Positions 53,636 through 62,687 of a DNA stretch of 64,000 bases are shown here, piece after piece. The stretch comes from CAZYHS01 sp964647545 (GTDB lineage Bacteria > UBA10199 > GCA-002796325 > 1-14-0-20-49-13), in NCBI GenBank assembly GCA_964647545.1, contig CAZYHS010000001.1:62001-126000 (forward strand), written 5' to 3'. The notes beneath the pieces were generated by a model, which worked only from the letters and a program-made list of their open reading frames with translations, searched no databases and was not told the DNA's origin. The stretch's first letter is position 1. The number at the start of each line of letters is the position of its first letter. Made by a program: the position numbers and the translations under genes.

Positions 53636-53697
53636 GCGCCTTACGGGGCGCGTTAAAATTCGCGCGACTTATATTGAGCTTTGGCTGTAAAAGTCAA
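53636..53697 (-). promoter_or_regulatory. metK promoter with mutually exclusive leader hairpins
   Basis: On the minus strand TTGACT (53697-53692) and TATAAG (53673-53668) are 18 bp apart, a good sigma-70 promoter. The leader holds GCGCG/CGCGC (53661-53665 with 53648-53652) and GCGCC/GGCGC (53647-53651 with 53636-53640). The two stems share bases 53648-53651 and cannot both form. That suggests a switch controlling metK; no known SAM riboswitch fold is recognised. Confidence 0.5.
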
Positions 53698-53718
53698 CTA
53701 AATTAAGCTGTTGCGGGC

Positions 53719-55479
53719 TTAGTGCTTTTTGAAGATGTTGAGATGCTTGCCCATCTCCGACTTGATCACTTTTTCGATTTCGTCGGTAGTTTTCATTTCG
53801 AGGAGCTTGTTGAAAAGTTCGACCGCCTCTTTGAAAGTGATAGATCTTAGAAGTTTTTTGACCTTCGGGATCGAAACCGGATTCATCGAAAGGCCAGATA
53901 CGCCGGCGCCGAGAAAAAGTAGCAGATAGCGCGGATCTCCTGCGGCTTCTCCACAGACGGTGACTTCAATTGCATGTTTCTTTGCGGCTTCTATGGTTTT
54001 CTTTATCATCCTGACCACGGCCGGATGGAGAAGATTGTAGAGATAAGCGACATACTCGTTGGTGCGATCGACCGCCAGCGTGTATTGAATGAGATCGTTC
54101 GTGCCGATCGAGAAGAAATCGACCTCTTGAGCGAGGTCGTCGGCAAGCATTACCGCCGATGGAGTCTCGATCATGACGCCGAGTTTGATCTCTTTGGAGA
54201 CCTTGTGTCCCGCTTTGATAAGCGCGGCGGTGTGCTCGGCTATAAGTTTTTTGACCTGTCTTACCTCGTCGAGCCCCGATATCATCGGGATCATTATTTT
54301 TAGATTGCCGTAAGGGCTGGCTCGCAAAAGAGCCCTAAGCTGAGTTCTGAAAATGTCTATTTCGGCGAGACAGAACCTGATCGCGCGAAGACCGAGAGCG
54401 GGGTTGCCGTGAGCGGCGTATTCGCTCCCCGTGAAAAGTTTGTCGCCGCCGATGTCGAGCGTGCGGATCGTTACCGGACGCGGGCTCATTTTTTCGAGCG
54501 TCAGTTTATAAATTTCGAACTGTTCCTCTTCGGAAGGGTTATCCATCCGGTTGGCGTAGAGGTATTCGGTGCGGAATAGTCCGATTCCTTCGGCTCCGTG
54601 TTCTATCGACGGGTCGATCTCTTCGGGGAGCTCGATATTTGCCAGTATGTCGATCTTGCTATGGTCGAGCGTTTGCGCCGGCAGGCAGGCTTCTTTGATA
54701 AGTTCGCGCTGCTCTTTGTAATAGGCGGTGCGCAAAGTTTTGTATTCGCGAATCTCTTTTTCCGACGGATTTATTATCAGCAGATCGTTCGGGCCGTCGA
54801 TAATCACTACGTCGCCGGAAGCTATTTGTTTGGTGATATTTTCAACGCCGAACATCGCCGGTATTTCAAGCGAACGGGCGATGATGGCCGAATGCGATGT
54901 GGATCCGCCGACTTCGGCAATGAAACCGAGAACGCGGTCTCTTGGGAAGTTGACTATGTCGGCGGGAGAAAAATCGTGGCCTATCAGGATCAGGTTCTTT
55001 TCTTTGGTGCCGATGTCGGGAGTGTCGGGGCGTTCAAGCAAATTGCGCATGATGCGCCTGCCTATGTAATCGATATCGTGCTTTCGCTGCCTGAAATATT
55101 CGTCGTGCATATCGACGAATGCCATTTTGAGCTTCGTCGTCGCTTTGTCGAGTGCCCATTCGGCGTTTATCTTTTGGGTGGCGATGTTTTGGATGGCGTG
55201 CGTTATCAGCATCTCGTCCTGCAACAGCATCGCGTGCGTGTCGATTATCTGGATTTGCTCCTTATCCTGAAATTTGCAGAGTTTTTCTTTTACCTTGGAG
55301 ATCTGATGTTTCGATCTTTGTATGGCGTTTTTAAAACGGGCCATCTCCAGCGCGATCTCTTTGTCGGATATCCAGAATCTGGGGTAGCTTGTGCCGCTCA
55401 CTGAAATTATGTGAGCGTTGCCGACGGCAATCCCTTTTGACGCGCATTCGTGTTTTATCCGGAGCGTTTTAGACATCAT
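53719..55479 (-). CDS. ptsI: PTS enzyme I (phosphoenolpyruvate-protein phosphotransferase)
   Basis: EI takes phosphate from PEP and passes it to HPr. The 586-residue protein has the swivelling-domain His196 in GGSTSHSAIIARSLEIP, the PEP-binding GIGLFRTEYLYANR and the C-terminal VCGEAAGDP with the active-site Cys. Length is normal. It overlaps the HPr gene by 4 bp, the usual order. Confidence 0.97.
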   Translation of the reverse strand: MMSKTLRIKHECASKGIAVGNAHIISVSGTSYPRFWISDKEIALEMARFKNAIQRSKHQISKVKEKLCKFQDKEQIQIIDTHAMLLQDEMLITHAIQNIATQKINAEWALDKATTKLKMAFVDMHDEYFRQRKHDIDYIGRRIMRNLLERPDTPDIGTKEKNLILIGHDFSPADIVNFPRDRVLGFIAEVGGSTSHSAIIARSLEIPAMFGVENITKQIASGDVVIIDGPNDLLIINPSEKEIREYKTLRTAYYKEQRELIKEACLPAQTLDHSKIDILANIELPEEIDPSIEHGAEGIGLFRTEYLYANRMDNPSEEEQFEIYKLTLEKMSPRPVTIRTLDIGGDKLFTGSEYAAHGNPALGLRAIRFCLAEIDIFRTQLRALLRASPYGNLKIMIPMISGLDEVRQVKKLIAEHTAALIKAGHKVSKEIKLGVMIETPSAVMLADDLAQEVDFFSIGTNDLIQYTLAVDRTNEYVAYLYNLLHPAVVRMIKKTIEAAKKHAIEVTVCGEAAGDPRYLLLFLGAGVSGLSMNPVSIPKVKKLLRSITFKEAVELFNKLLEMKTTDEIEKVIKSEMGKHLNIFKKH

Positions 55480-55742
55480 TCTTCTCCGAATTTTCCTTCG
55501 ATGAGAGTTCCAAGCTCTTGCATGGCTTCGTTTTCGTCGTCGCCGCTTGTCTCTATCGTTATGGGCGTTCCTTTTGCGGCCGCCAGCATCAGCACTCCCA
55601 TTATGCTTTTTCCGTTAACGGCCACCGCATCCTTTTTGACCGTGATGTTCGCGCGAAAGCGGTTCGCGATTTTTACAAAAGCCGCGGCGGCGCGCGCATG
55701 AAGTCCGAGCTGATTGCTTATTATGAACGTTTGCGTGATCAT
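55476..55742 (-). CDS. ptsH: HPr phosphocarrier protein
   Basis: HPr carries phosphate from EI at His15 (LGLHARAA) and is a regulator when phosphorylated by HPr kinase at Ser46 (NGKSIMGVL). Both residues are at exactly the canonical positions in this 88-residue protein. The ATG at 55742 overlaps the EIIA stop (ATGA); a longer in-frame version from 55925 lies in the EIIA gene and is an artefact. Confidence 0.96.
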   Translation of the reverse strand: MITQTFIISNQLGLHARAAAAFVKIANRFRANITVKKDAVAVNGKSIMGVLMLAAAKGTPITIETSGDDENEAMQELGTLIEGKFGEE

Positions 55743-56149
55743 CAGTAGATCTTTCCTTCCAGTACGTTGCTGGCGATCACAATGTTCTTGCGGCCGTAAT
55801 CTCGGATGAATTCGACCATCTGTTCGAATGACTGCCGTTTGTTGTCGCCGGCGAGTTTGATGAGCATCGGGAGATTTATTCCGCTGATGACCTCCAGTTT
55901 TGGAGTTCCCAGAAAGGAGAGACACAAGTTGGAGGGCGTGCCGCCAAACATGTCCGAAAGAAGGAAAACTCCGTCGCCGGTATCGACCTCTTTTACCGCT
56001 GCCGTTATTTTCTGGCGATTAGCTTCGACCGACAGATTAGAGTCGATTGCCACCGAAGTTAGCGACGCGGCGTCGGGGATTATCTTTCGAGTTACCGAAA
56101 CCATTTCCTGCGCGATGTTGTCGTGTGAAACCACTACGATTCCGATCAT
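55742..56149 (-). CDS. PTS EIIA, mannose family
   Basis: The 135-residue domain is EIIA of the mannose family, phosphorylated by HPr on His9 (VVVSHDNIAQEM). The loop DGVFLLSDMFGGTPSN is typical. No EIIB, EIIC or EIID gene is adjacent, so it is probably a regulatory protein rather than a transporter part. It lies between hprK (22 bp) and HPr (overlap). Confidence 0.92.
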   Translation of the reverse strand: MIGIVVVSHDNIAQEMVSVTRKIIPDAASLTSVAIDSNLSVEANRQKITAAVKEVDTGDGVFLLSDMFGGTPSNLCLSFLGTPKLEVISGINLPMLIKLAGDNKRQSFEQMVEFIRDYGRKNIVIASNVLEGKIY

Positions 56150-56171
56150 AGTAAGATCCTTTCAGTTGGAA

Positions 56172-57140
56172 CTATTCGATTATCTCCCAGATCTCTTTCT
56201 TGCGTTTGCTTTGAGCTAGGATCTCTTTATTAAGCTTGTCTTGAAACTCGCGAGCCGAATGATGACCGCCGAGTTTGAGAAGATGATTTCTGACGGCGAC
56301 TTCGATGATGGCCGCGATATTTCTTCCGGGCCTGACCGGAATCTGCACCAGCGGCAGCTGAACGTCCAGCAGCGTGTGTTTGCGGTCTTCAAGCCCCAGC
56401 CGGTCGTACTCGGTCTTCGGGTCCCATTCGTGGAGCTCGACAACCATTTCTATCGCTTTACGGTCGCGCACGGCCGAAATACCGAAGAGGTCGCGAATAT
56501 TTATTATGCCCAGACCCCGTATCTCCATGTGGTACTTGATTATCTCCGAGCCCGAACCCCAAAGAGTCGCCGGTGGACGTTTTTTAATGTTGAGAATATC
56601 GTCGGCTACGAGCCTGTGGCCGCGCAGCACAAGATCGAGAGCGAGTTCGCTTTTACCGATTCCGCTTTTGCCGGTTATCAGCACTCCGACGCCGAAGACG
56701 TCCATAAGAACGCCGTGCGTGGTCGTCGAGGCCATGAGGCTCTCTTCAAGAAAGCGCGAAACCCTGTTGATAAAGGTCGAGGTGACCAGACATGTTTTAA
56801 AGACCGGAATGTTCGCCTTGCCGCATGCTTCTTGAATTTCGCTCGGCGCATCGTTCGAGCAGGTGATGACAAAGCAAGTCACGTCGGCTTCGGCTATCTT
56901 TTTTGCGACCTCTTTGCGTTTTTCCTTCGGGAGCGAATTGAAAAAGCCGACCTCCTGCTTTCCTATGACTTGAATGCGTCCGCTGTAGAGGGTGGAGGTG
57001 TCGCCGGCCAAAGCGAGCCCCGGCTTTTGAATGCAGGGGATGAGGATCTTTTTTGAGAGCCCCTCTTTGCCCGTTATGAGCTCGAGCTTGAGATCTTCCT
57101 GCGTGTCCCGTAAAAATTTGACGACTGGAATTGCAAGCAT
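56172..57140 (-). CDS. hprK: HPr kinase/phosphorylase
   Basis: HprK phosphorylates or dephosphorylates Ser46 of HPr according to metabolic state. The 322-residue product, from ATG 57140, has the P-loop GKSGIGKS at 157-164 with His142 just upstream (TTHGVLMDVFG), RGHRLVADD and a C-terminal helix region. An earlier ATG at 57179 is not family-like. It starts the hprK-EIIA-HPr-EI unit. Confidence 0.95.
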   Translation of the reverse strand: MLAIPVVKFLRDTQEDLKLELITGKEGLSKKILIPCIQKPGLALAGDTSTLYSGRIQVIGKQEVGFFNSLPKEKRKEVAKKIAEADVTCFVITCSNDAPSEIQEACGKANIPVFKTCLVTSTFINRVSRFLEESLMASTTTHGVLMDVFGVGVLITGKSGIGKSELALDLVLRGHRLVADDILNIKKRPPATLWGSGSEIIKYHMEIRGLGIINIRDLFGISAVRDRKAIEMVVELHEWDPKTEYDRLGLEDRKHTLLDVQLPLVQIPVRPGRNIAAIIEVAVRNHLLKLGGHHSAREFQDKLNKEILAQSKRKKEIWEIIE

Positions 57141-57208
57141 AGTGTTAGAGCTTTTATGCCAACTTCGACACAATTGCAAGTGTTGAGGTTGCCGGCTGAT
57201 GTCGGTTT

Positions 57209-57859
57209 TTAGGCCTGTCTTACGTAGATTTCTTCGGCGATCGATTTGTCAACGGCGAACTGGGAATTGCCGAGCTGAAAAAGATAGGACGGATATTTTG
57301 TCAGCAGGGTCATCTGTGCGCCGGGGATAACCCCCATCGATATAAGCATTTGCGAGCGCTTTGTGTCGCTTGTGTGAAGGTAGGCGACATGACAATCTTT
57401 TCCAACTTCGGTTTCGGCCAGTGTGGAGACGACGGGGGCGACCCTGTTTTTGTGCTCAATGCAGCATTTTCCGGCCGGTATCGGCTGGCCGTGCGGACAA
57501 AAGCGCGGATGGCCTAAAAGAGTGCAGACGTTTTCGTCGATCCCTTTATGGAGATGGTGCTCGAATTGACATGCGGTATCGTGAAGAGATGTCTCCTTTA
57601 TCGAAAGGACGTCCGATAGAAGTCTCTCCGCAAGGCGGTGCCGCCTTATGGCGTCGCGGGCGTGCTGAACTCCGGTCTCCGTGATGCGTACGTGATCCTC
57701 TCCCGACCTCTCCAGTATCTTGGCGTTGAGAAGTTCGGTCAGAACGGCGTGATCGGGCATAACTCTAAGATCGACGAGCCTGAGAAGGTCCGAATTTTTT
57801 TCTTCGCGCGCGACCCACAGCGCTTCAAGAACTTCTTCGCTTGCTTCGGAAAGATACAT
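57209..57859 (-). CDS. DtxR-family metal regulator with FeoA domain
   Basis: The 216-residue protein has an N-terminal winged helix (ASEEVLEALWVAREEKNSD, then LLNAKILERSGEDHVRITETG), a metal-binding dimer part (HDTACQFEHHLHKGIDENV, then HPRFCPHGQPIPAGKCC) and a C-terminal SH3-like FeoA domain (VAYLHTSDTKRSQMLISMGVIPGAQMTL). Such regulators bind DNA when loaded with Fe(II) or Mn(II). It is 14 bp downstream of feoB, so it likely controls its own iron-uptake operon. No separate feoA is present. Confidence 0.92.
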   Translation of the reverse strand: MYLSEASEEVLEALWVAREEKNSDLLRLVDLRVMPDHAVLTELLNAKILERSGEDHVRITETGVQHARDAIRRHRLAERLLSDVLSIKETSLHDTACQFEHHLHKGIDENVCTLLGHPRFCPHGQPIPAGKCCIEHKNRVAPVVSTLAETEVGKDCHVAYLHTSDTKRSQMLISMGVIPGAQMTLLTKYPSYLFQLGNSQFAVDKSIAEEIYVRQA

Positions 57860-57873
57860 AAAGACTCCCGCGT

Positions 57874-59628
57874 TTAAAATGCGAAACCTGTTAGGCTCAA
57901 TACGGCATTGATAAGATAGCCGACCGAAAATGCAACGCTCAAGACGAAAATCGAAATAAAAGTCGCGCCGTAGAAGCCGCGCTCTTTAATGGTTACAAGG
58001 TATTGCGTGATGCACGGCAGAAACAGCGTCATCACAACGATCGCAATCAATAATTGATTGTTTGTGAAGCCGCCGCTTTTATAGAGGTCGTAAAGTCCGG
58101 CCGCGCCATAGTCTCGCCTGAAAAATCCGAAGATGAAGGCGCTCGAAGCCGAGGAGGGGAGGCCTATCCAAGATAGCGGAACCGCAACAAGCCGCGTCAG
58201 CCACGTGAAGAGCCCCGCCAGTTCGCAAAGCCAGATGATCGCGCTGGCCGCAACAAAGAGAGGCACGATCTCTTTGAAGTACCATTTCATGCGGCTCCAC
58301 GTTTTAATAAGAACGTTCTTTAGCTGCGGAAATCTTAGAGGAGGTACTTCTATCATGAAGCTGGGTTTGTCTCCGGGGAGAACCTTGGTCAGCATCAGGC
58401 CGGTCGTGCCGAACACTAGCGAAATTATGACGAACCACGCTGCCAGCAGCGCCGGTTGCCCGCCAAGAAGTCCTAAAATGACTCCCAGCTGCGCCGAACA
58501 AGGAATGCACAAAGAGAGTAGCATGGTCGATATCAAGCGTTCGCGACGGGTCGGCAGCGTGCGGCTGACCATGACCGCCATGGTGTCGCAGCCAAGTCCC
58601 AGTACCATCGGGATGACCGCTTTGCCGGAAAGCCCCATTTTTTTAAAGAGCCTGTCTAGCATGTGCGAAAGTCTCGGCAGGTAACCCGAATCTTCAAGTA
58701 CGGCAAAAAATAGAAAAAAGAGCCCGACTATCGGAAGGATTATTGCCGCCGCGTAACGAAGCCCCAGCGTGAGAATTCCGAATTCACCTACAAAAAGTCC
58801 GCGGAGCCATTCGTAAGGAATTGCTTTGTCGGCTAGCAGATTAAAATATGGTTCAATTTTGTCGGCGAAAAATGTGTCGCAAAGATCGACTACGGTCCCT
58901 GCGCCGAAAACTCCCACAAATTTGTAAAGTCCGAAATATATGACCAGAAAAAGTATGACCGGACCGAGCAGTGGGTTCATCACGATTCTGTCGGGGATGC
59001 TCAACCCTTTCGGTTTTTCCTTTCGGCGAGTTGTTCTGCGGGCTATCTGCGCCGCTTTTTCATGGCAGTTCTTTATGAATGGCTCGCTTATCGTAAGAGG
59101 GGATGTGTCGGGCTGGGCTTTGCCGTTATCGGCGTTGAGTTCCTGCACGATCTTTTGCTCAAGCTGGCCCATTCCGCTTTCGTCGATGGCAACCGTTGCG
59201 ACTACGGGAAGCGACAGCTCTCTGCTTATTGCCGCCACGTCAATTGAGAGCCCGAGCCTGTTTGCTTCGTCGAACATGTTTAGAGCAACGACTATGGGGC
59301 GTTTGAGGGTTTTCAATTGCAGGACAAGTCCGAGGAGCCTGTCCAGATTTTTTGCATCCACGACGGCGACGATAAGGTCGAACTTGGTGGTTTCAAGTAT
59401 CTTTGTTGTGACGCGCTCCTCTTCCGTTATCGGCAATAAGCTGTAAATTCCCGGAGTATCGATTATTTCGAGGTCGTAGTTGCCGATCTTTGCCGAGCCT
59501 TTTGTGATTTCGACGGTCGTGCCGGGGTAGTTCGAAACATCGACGTATCTCCCTGTGAAACATCCGAATAAAACGCTTTTACCGACGTTTGGAGAACCGA
59601 CCAGCGCTATTTTCTTCTTATTTATCAT
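57874..59628 (-). CDS. feoB: Ferrous iron transporter FeoB
   Basis: FeoB carries Fe(II) across the inner membrane. The 584-residue product has the N-terminal G domain (GSPNVGKSVLF, NYPGTTVEI, DTPGIYSLLP) and about ten membrane helices with Gate motifs (GLGCDTMAVMVSRTL, LCIPCSAQLGVILG and LFLPCITQYLV). It is shorter than E. coli FeoB (773) but has the core. It is first in an operon with the DtxR-FeoA gene and is divergent from tetR. Confidence 0.96.
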   Translation of the reverse strand: MINKKKIALVGSPNVGKSVLFGCFTGRYVDVSNYPGTTVEITKGSAKIGNYDLEIIDTPGIYSLLPITEEERVTTKILETTKFDLIVAVVDAKNLDRLLGLVLQLKTLKRPIVVALNMFDEANRLGLSIDVAAISRELSLPVVATVAIDESGMGQLEQKIVQELNADNGKAQPDTSPLTISEPFIKNCHEKAAQIARRTTRRKEKPKGLSIPDRIVMNPLLGPVILFLVIYFGLYKFVGVFGAGTVVDLCDTFFADKIEPYFNLLADKAIPYEWLRGLFVGEFGILTLGLRYAAAIILPIVGLFFLFFAVLEDSGYLPRLSHMLDRLFKKMGLSGKAVIPMVLGLGCDTMAVMVSRTLPTRRERLISTMLLSLCIPCSAQLGVILGLLGGQPALLAAWFVIISLVFGTTGLMLTKVLPGDKPSFMIEVPPLRFPQLKNVLIKTWSRMKWYFKEIVPLFVAASAIIWLCELAGLFTWLTRLVAVPLSWIGLPSSASSAFIFGFFRRDYGAAGLYDLYKSGGFTNNQLLIAIVVMTLFLPCITQYLVTIKERGFYGATFISIFVLSVAFSVGYLINAVLSLTGFAF

Positions 59629-59686
59629 GAAGTTATTTAAACATGTTAATCCTAAGCCGAGGCGGGAAACTAGGACGGAGTAAAAT

Positions 59687-59761
59687 TTTTGTCAAACCAA
59701 TAAATTTCATTTTGACAAAAGGAGGCCTATTGCTTAGCTATTTAGTAAGTAAGTGGTTACT
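59687..59761. promoter_or_regulatory. Divergent feoB/tetR control region with perfect inverted repeat and TetR-like operator
   Basis: TTTTGTCAAA (59687-59696) and TTTGACAAAA (59711-59720) are a perfect 10-bp inverted repeat with a 14-bp spacer. Each arm holds TTGACA, one for each direction. On the plus strand TTGACA (59712) and TAGCTA (59735-59740) are 17 bp apart. AGTAA...TTACT (59744-59761) just downstream is a probable operator for the TetR protein. On the minus strand TTGACA is followed after 17 bp by TAGTTT for feoB. Confidence 0.6.
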
Positions 59762-59803
59762 GATTAACGCGTTGCATTAGCCGAAACTTTTAAGAAAAAT
59801 ATA

Positions 59804-60406
59804 ATGTCAGCCAAAAGAATGACATCTGATGAAAGGCGCCGGCAGATCGCTTTGACCGCCGCATCTCTTTTTGCAAAACGCGGGTTCAACGGCGTGACCA
59901 CACGTGAGATCGCCAATGCCTGCAACGTTAACGAAGCTCTTATCTTCCGGCATTTTCCTCATAAAGAGGACCTTTACACCGAGATCATAAACCAAAAAAT
60001 ATCGATCCAGCCTTGTTCGTTCGATCAAGAGGCCGCAAGGCTTGGAGACGACAAGAGGGTCTTCGGCTCGGTTGCGCGCTTTATGCTGGCGCAGGTCGAG
60101 CAGGACAATACTTTTTTAAGGTTGCTTCTTTATTCCGCACTCGAAGGGCACGATTTGTCGAACCTGTTTTTGTCCAGCCGGACGAGCGTTTTGGTCGATT
60201 ACCTTTTTTCGTACGTTGAAAAACGGATATCCGAAGGGGGCTTTAAAGATATCAGGCCGGCTGTTGTCATACGGGCCTTTATCGGCATGTTTTTCCACTT
60301 TATTATGGCTAGGGAATTGTTTAGGTTCCCGCCTCAACTTGAAGTTTCCAAGGACGAGGCGGTTGAGAATTTTGTCGATATTTTTCTGAAGGGGACGATC
60401 AAATGA
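59804..60406 (+). CDS. TetR-family repressor
   Basis: The 200-residue protein has an N-terminal HTH at about 33-52 (TREIANACNVNEALIFRHF), preceded by the usual helix RRQIALTAASLFAKRGFNG. The C-terminal ligand-binding half is variable, as expected. It is the first gene of the tolC-MFP-RND operon, overlapping tolC by 4 bp, and probably represses its own operon through the palindrome at 59744-59761. Confidence 0.93.
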   Translation: MSAKRMTSDERRRQIALTAASLFAKRGFNGVTTREIANACNVNEALIFRHFPHKEDLYTEIINQKISIQPCSFDQEAARLGDDKRVFGSVARFMLAQVEQDNTFLRLLLYSALEGHDLSNLFLSSRTSVLVDYLFSYVEKRISEGGFKDIRPAVVIRAFIGMFFHFIMARELFRFPPQLEVSKDEAVENFVDIFLKGTIK

Positions 60407-61728
60407 AGAATGCCGTCTGCAAAAAGTTTTTGCTCTGCTGTCTTGTAGTTTTTGCCTTAAACATTTTTTCCGGCGTGGCCAAAGCCGAAACGCTTAAATT
60501 GACACTTGAAGATGCCCTAGATCGTGCGATGAAAGCCAACTATGACATCAAGATCGCTCAGGAGAAACTCAACCAGCTTAAAGCGATGATAGGAGAGGCA
60601 AGAAGCGGAGCGCTTCCCCAGCTCAATGCCACCGCCAATTACACGAGAACTCTCAAAAAACAGGAAATCTACATTGAGAACCAGAAACTTCTTCTCGGCG
60701 CAAAGAATTCCATCACCGCCGGCGCAACTCTCACGCAGCCGCTCTATGCAGCGGGAAAAGTTTGGAAAGCCCTTAAGGCGGCGCAAAGCGAAACTTTAAG
60801 CAGCGAAGCGACACTTAAAGATGTTCAGCAGGAGGTTGCGCTGCAGGTCAAAAAGATATTCAACGGGATACTTCTTACCGATCGCGTGATTGGCGTCACA
60901 AAGCAGACCCTCGCCGAGTTGAACAGGCATCTTAGCGCCATTCGCACCCGCTATGACCAAGGTCTTGACAGCGATTACACTCTCATGAGGCAGGAGGTTG
61001 AGGTCGCAAATATCGAGCCGCAGCTTGCCGACGCCGTTCAAAGCAGGATCGAATTCGTGAATTTTTTGCGCGAGCTGCTGGCTCTCCCCGAAACAGTTGA
61101 GCTCGAACTTTCGGGACGACTGAATTATACAAAACGTAATCTTCCGAGCATGAACGAGCTTCTGGTCATGGCAACTTCGCTCAGACAGGACCTTACCGCC
61201 AGCCGTGAGCATCTAAGAACTCTCAATTATAATGTCGGCATAGAACGCGGCGGCTATTTGCCGACCCTTAACGCTTTTTGGGGGGCTTCGTGGCAGGCTC
61301 AAACCGAGAACTGGCACATTGGAAGCGAACAGAGATTTTACACTTCGAACGTCGGAGTTCAATTTTCACTTCCCATATTCGACGGGCTTAAAACTCATTA
61401 TCGCATTAGCGAGGCTCAGGCCATGTTGCGCGCTGCCCAAAATCAGAATGAAAAACTTCAGCTGGCGATAAAAAGCGAGGTCATGAACGCGCGAGCCGCT
61501 CTTGAAACCGCGCTTGCAAGGGAGACGACGGCAAGAAAGGCGCTGAATCTGGCGAAGCGGTCGGTCGAAATTGCCGGCGCAAGATTTGAAGCTGGGCTCA
61601 TGAGCCAGCTGGAGCTCAACGATACGATCATTTCAAGGGACACGGCTGAAAAGAACTGGGCCTCGGCGGTCTATGACTGCCTTGATGCCGATGCAACTTT
61701 GACAAGAACAGTTGGAGGAAATCTGTGA
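60403..61728 (+). CDS. TolC-family outer-membrane efflux channel
   Basis: The 441-residue protein has a signal peptide (LLCCLVVFALNIFSGVAKA) and the repeated helical-hairpin pattern of TolC: LTLEDALDRAMKANYDIKIAQEKLNQ at the start, then ALNLAKRSVEIAGARFEAGLMSQLELND near the end. It is the outer channel of the tripartite pump encoded downstream. It overlaps both neighbours by 4 bp. Confidence 0.95.
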   Translation: MKNAVCKKFLLCCLVVFALNIFSGVAKAETLKLTLEDALDRAMKANYDIKIAQEKLNQLKAMIGEARSGALPQLNATANYTRTLKKQEIYIENQKLLLGAKNSITAGATLTQPLYAAGKVWKALKAAQSETLSSEATLKDVQQEVALQVKKIFNGILLTDRVIGVTKQTLAELNRHLSAIRTRYDQGLDSDYTLMRQEVEVANIEPQLADAVQSRIEFVNFLRELLALPETVELELSGRLNYTKRNLPSMNELLVMATSLRQDLTASREHLRTLNYNVGIERGGYLPTLNAFWGASWQAQTENWHIGSEQRFYTSNVGVQFSLPIFDGLKTHYRISEAQAMLRAAQNQNEKLQLAIKSEVMNARAALETALARETTARKALNLAKRSVEIAGARFEAGLMSQLELNDTIISRDTAEKNWASAVYDCLDADATLTRTVGGNL

Positions 61729-62687
61729 AAAAACGTGCAAGAAGAATAGTGCTGGCGGTTGTGTTTTTGCTGCTTGCGATTGTGGTCGTCAAGCGGATCT
61801 GGAAGAGCGAATATAAAGAGGTCGTGCACACCAAGTCTGTGGCCGTGACCTCTCCGATAAGAAAAACCATCGCTCATACAGTTATCGTTACAGGTTCGAT
61901 CGAGGCCAGAGACTACGCCGAGATCTACCCTCGCGGCCCCGGCAAGGTCTTCAAAAAATATCTCAGCGAAGGGGACGCCGTAAAAAAGAATCAGACGATA
62001 CTTACGACGATGCGCGACGAGGTCGGATATACTTTCAAGCCGGCTCCCGTCGTCTCAAAGATTGACGGGTTCATCGGACGTATCTACGTCGATACCGGCG
62101 CAACGGTCGATGTCAATCAGCCGGTGGCGTCGGTTGTGCAGCCCGACAGAATGCGCATTAAGCTCGACGTACCCGAACAGTATCTTTCGAAGATATCCGA
62201 CGACCTTGAGATAAATTTCAAGACAGACACGCTCCCCGATGACACCTTCAGCGCCAAGGTCACTTCAATATCTCAGGCCATAGACACCGCTAACCGCACG
62301 TTTCGCGTGGAGATGGAGACCGACAATCCCGACAACAAATTAAAGCACGGCATGTTCGCAAGGATAGACATCCCCGTGGAGGTTCACGAAAATACGCTCG
62401 CGGTCTCGGTGAGGGCCATCGGCTGGGAAGCCGACAAACGGTATGTTTACAAAATATCGGACGGTAAAATTAGCAAAGTGCCGGTCAAGGTCGGCATACG
62501 CAACACGACCGAGATAGAGGTGCTTGACGGAGTTTCGGAAGGAGATGTCTTGGCCAGCGAGCGGCTGATAGAGCTTAGCGACGGAGAAGAAGTAAAAATA
62601 AAAGAAAATGAATCTGTCTCTCCTGAAGCTCCGACTGACCAAAATAAGTTCAACGACGACACCGACAAGGATGGTGACAACGCATGA
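61725..62687 (+). CDS. RND efflux membrane-fusion protein
   Basis: The 320-residue protein has an N-terminal membrane anchor (residues 7-23), a lipoyl-like domain (GSIEARDYAEIYPRGPGKVFK and YVDTGATVDVNQPVASV), and a C-terminal beta-barrel part (DRMRIKLDVPEQYLSKI). It is short for the family because the hairpin is very brief. It links the TolC-like channel with the RND pump. The acidic tail after residue 290 is unusual and likely disordered. Confidence 0.92.
   Translation: MKKRARRIVLAVVFLLLAIVVVKRIWKSEYKEVVHTKSVAVTSPIRKTIAHTVIVTGSIEARDYAEIYPRGPGKVFKKYLSEGDAVKKNQTILTTMRDEVGYTFKPAPVVSKIDGFIGRIYVDTGATVDVNQPVASVVQPDRMRIKLDVPEQYLSKISDDLEINFKTDTLPDDTFSAKVTSISQAIDTANRTFRVEMETDNPDNKLKHGMFARIDIPVEVHENTLAVSVRAIGWEADKRYVYKISDGKISKVPVKVGIRNTTEIEVLDGVSEGDVLASERLIELSDGEEVKIKENESVSPEAPTDQNKFNDDTDKDGDNA

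Noticed and set aside
53620..53718. Known SAM riboswitch before metK
   Set aside because: The leader is too short for SAM-I and none of the class consensus elements was found; only competing hairpins are reported.
54598..55404. 268-codon plus-strand frame opposite ptsI (and similar frames at 30124-30945 and 56241-57056)
   Set aside because: Antisense to conserved enzymes, with no ribosome-binding site or recognisable motif.
55743..55925. Longer HPr of 149 residues
   Set aside because: The extra 61 residues overlap EIIA in another frame; the canonical HPr begins at 55742 with His15 and Ser46 in place.
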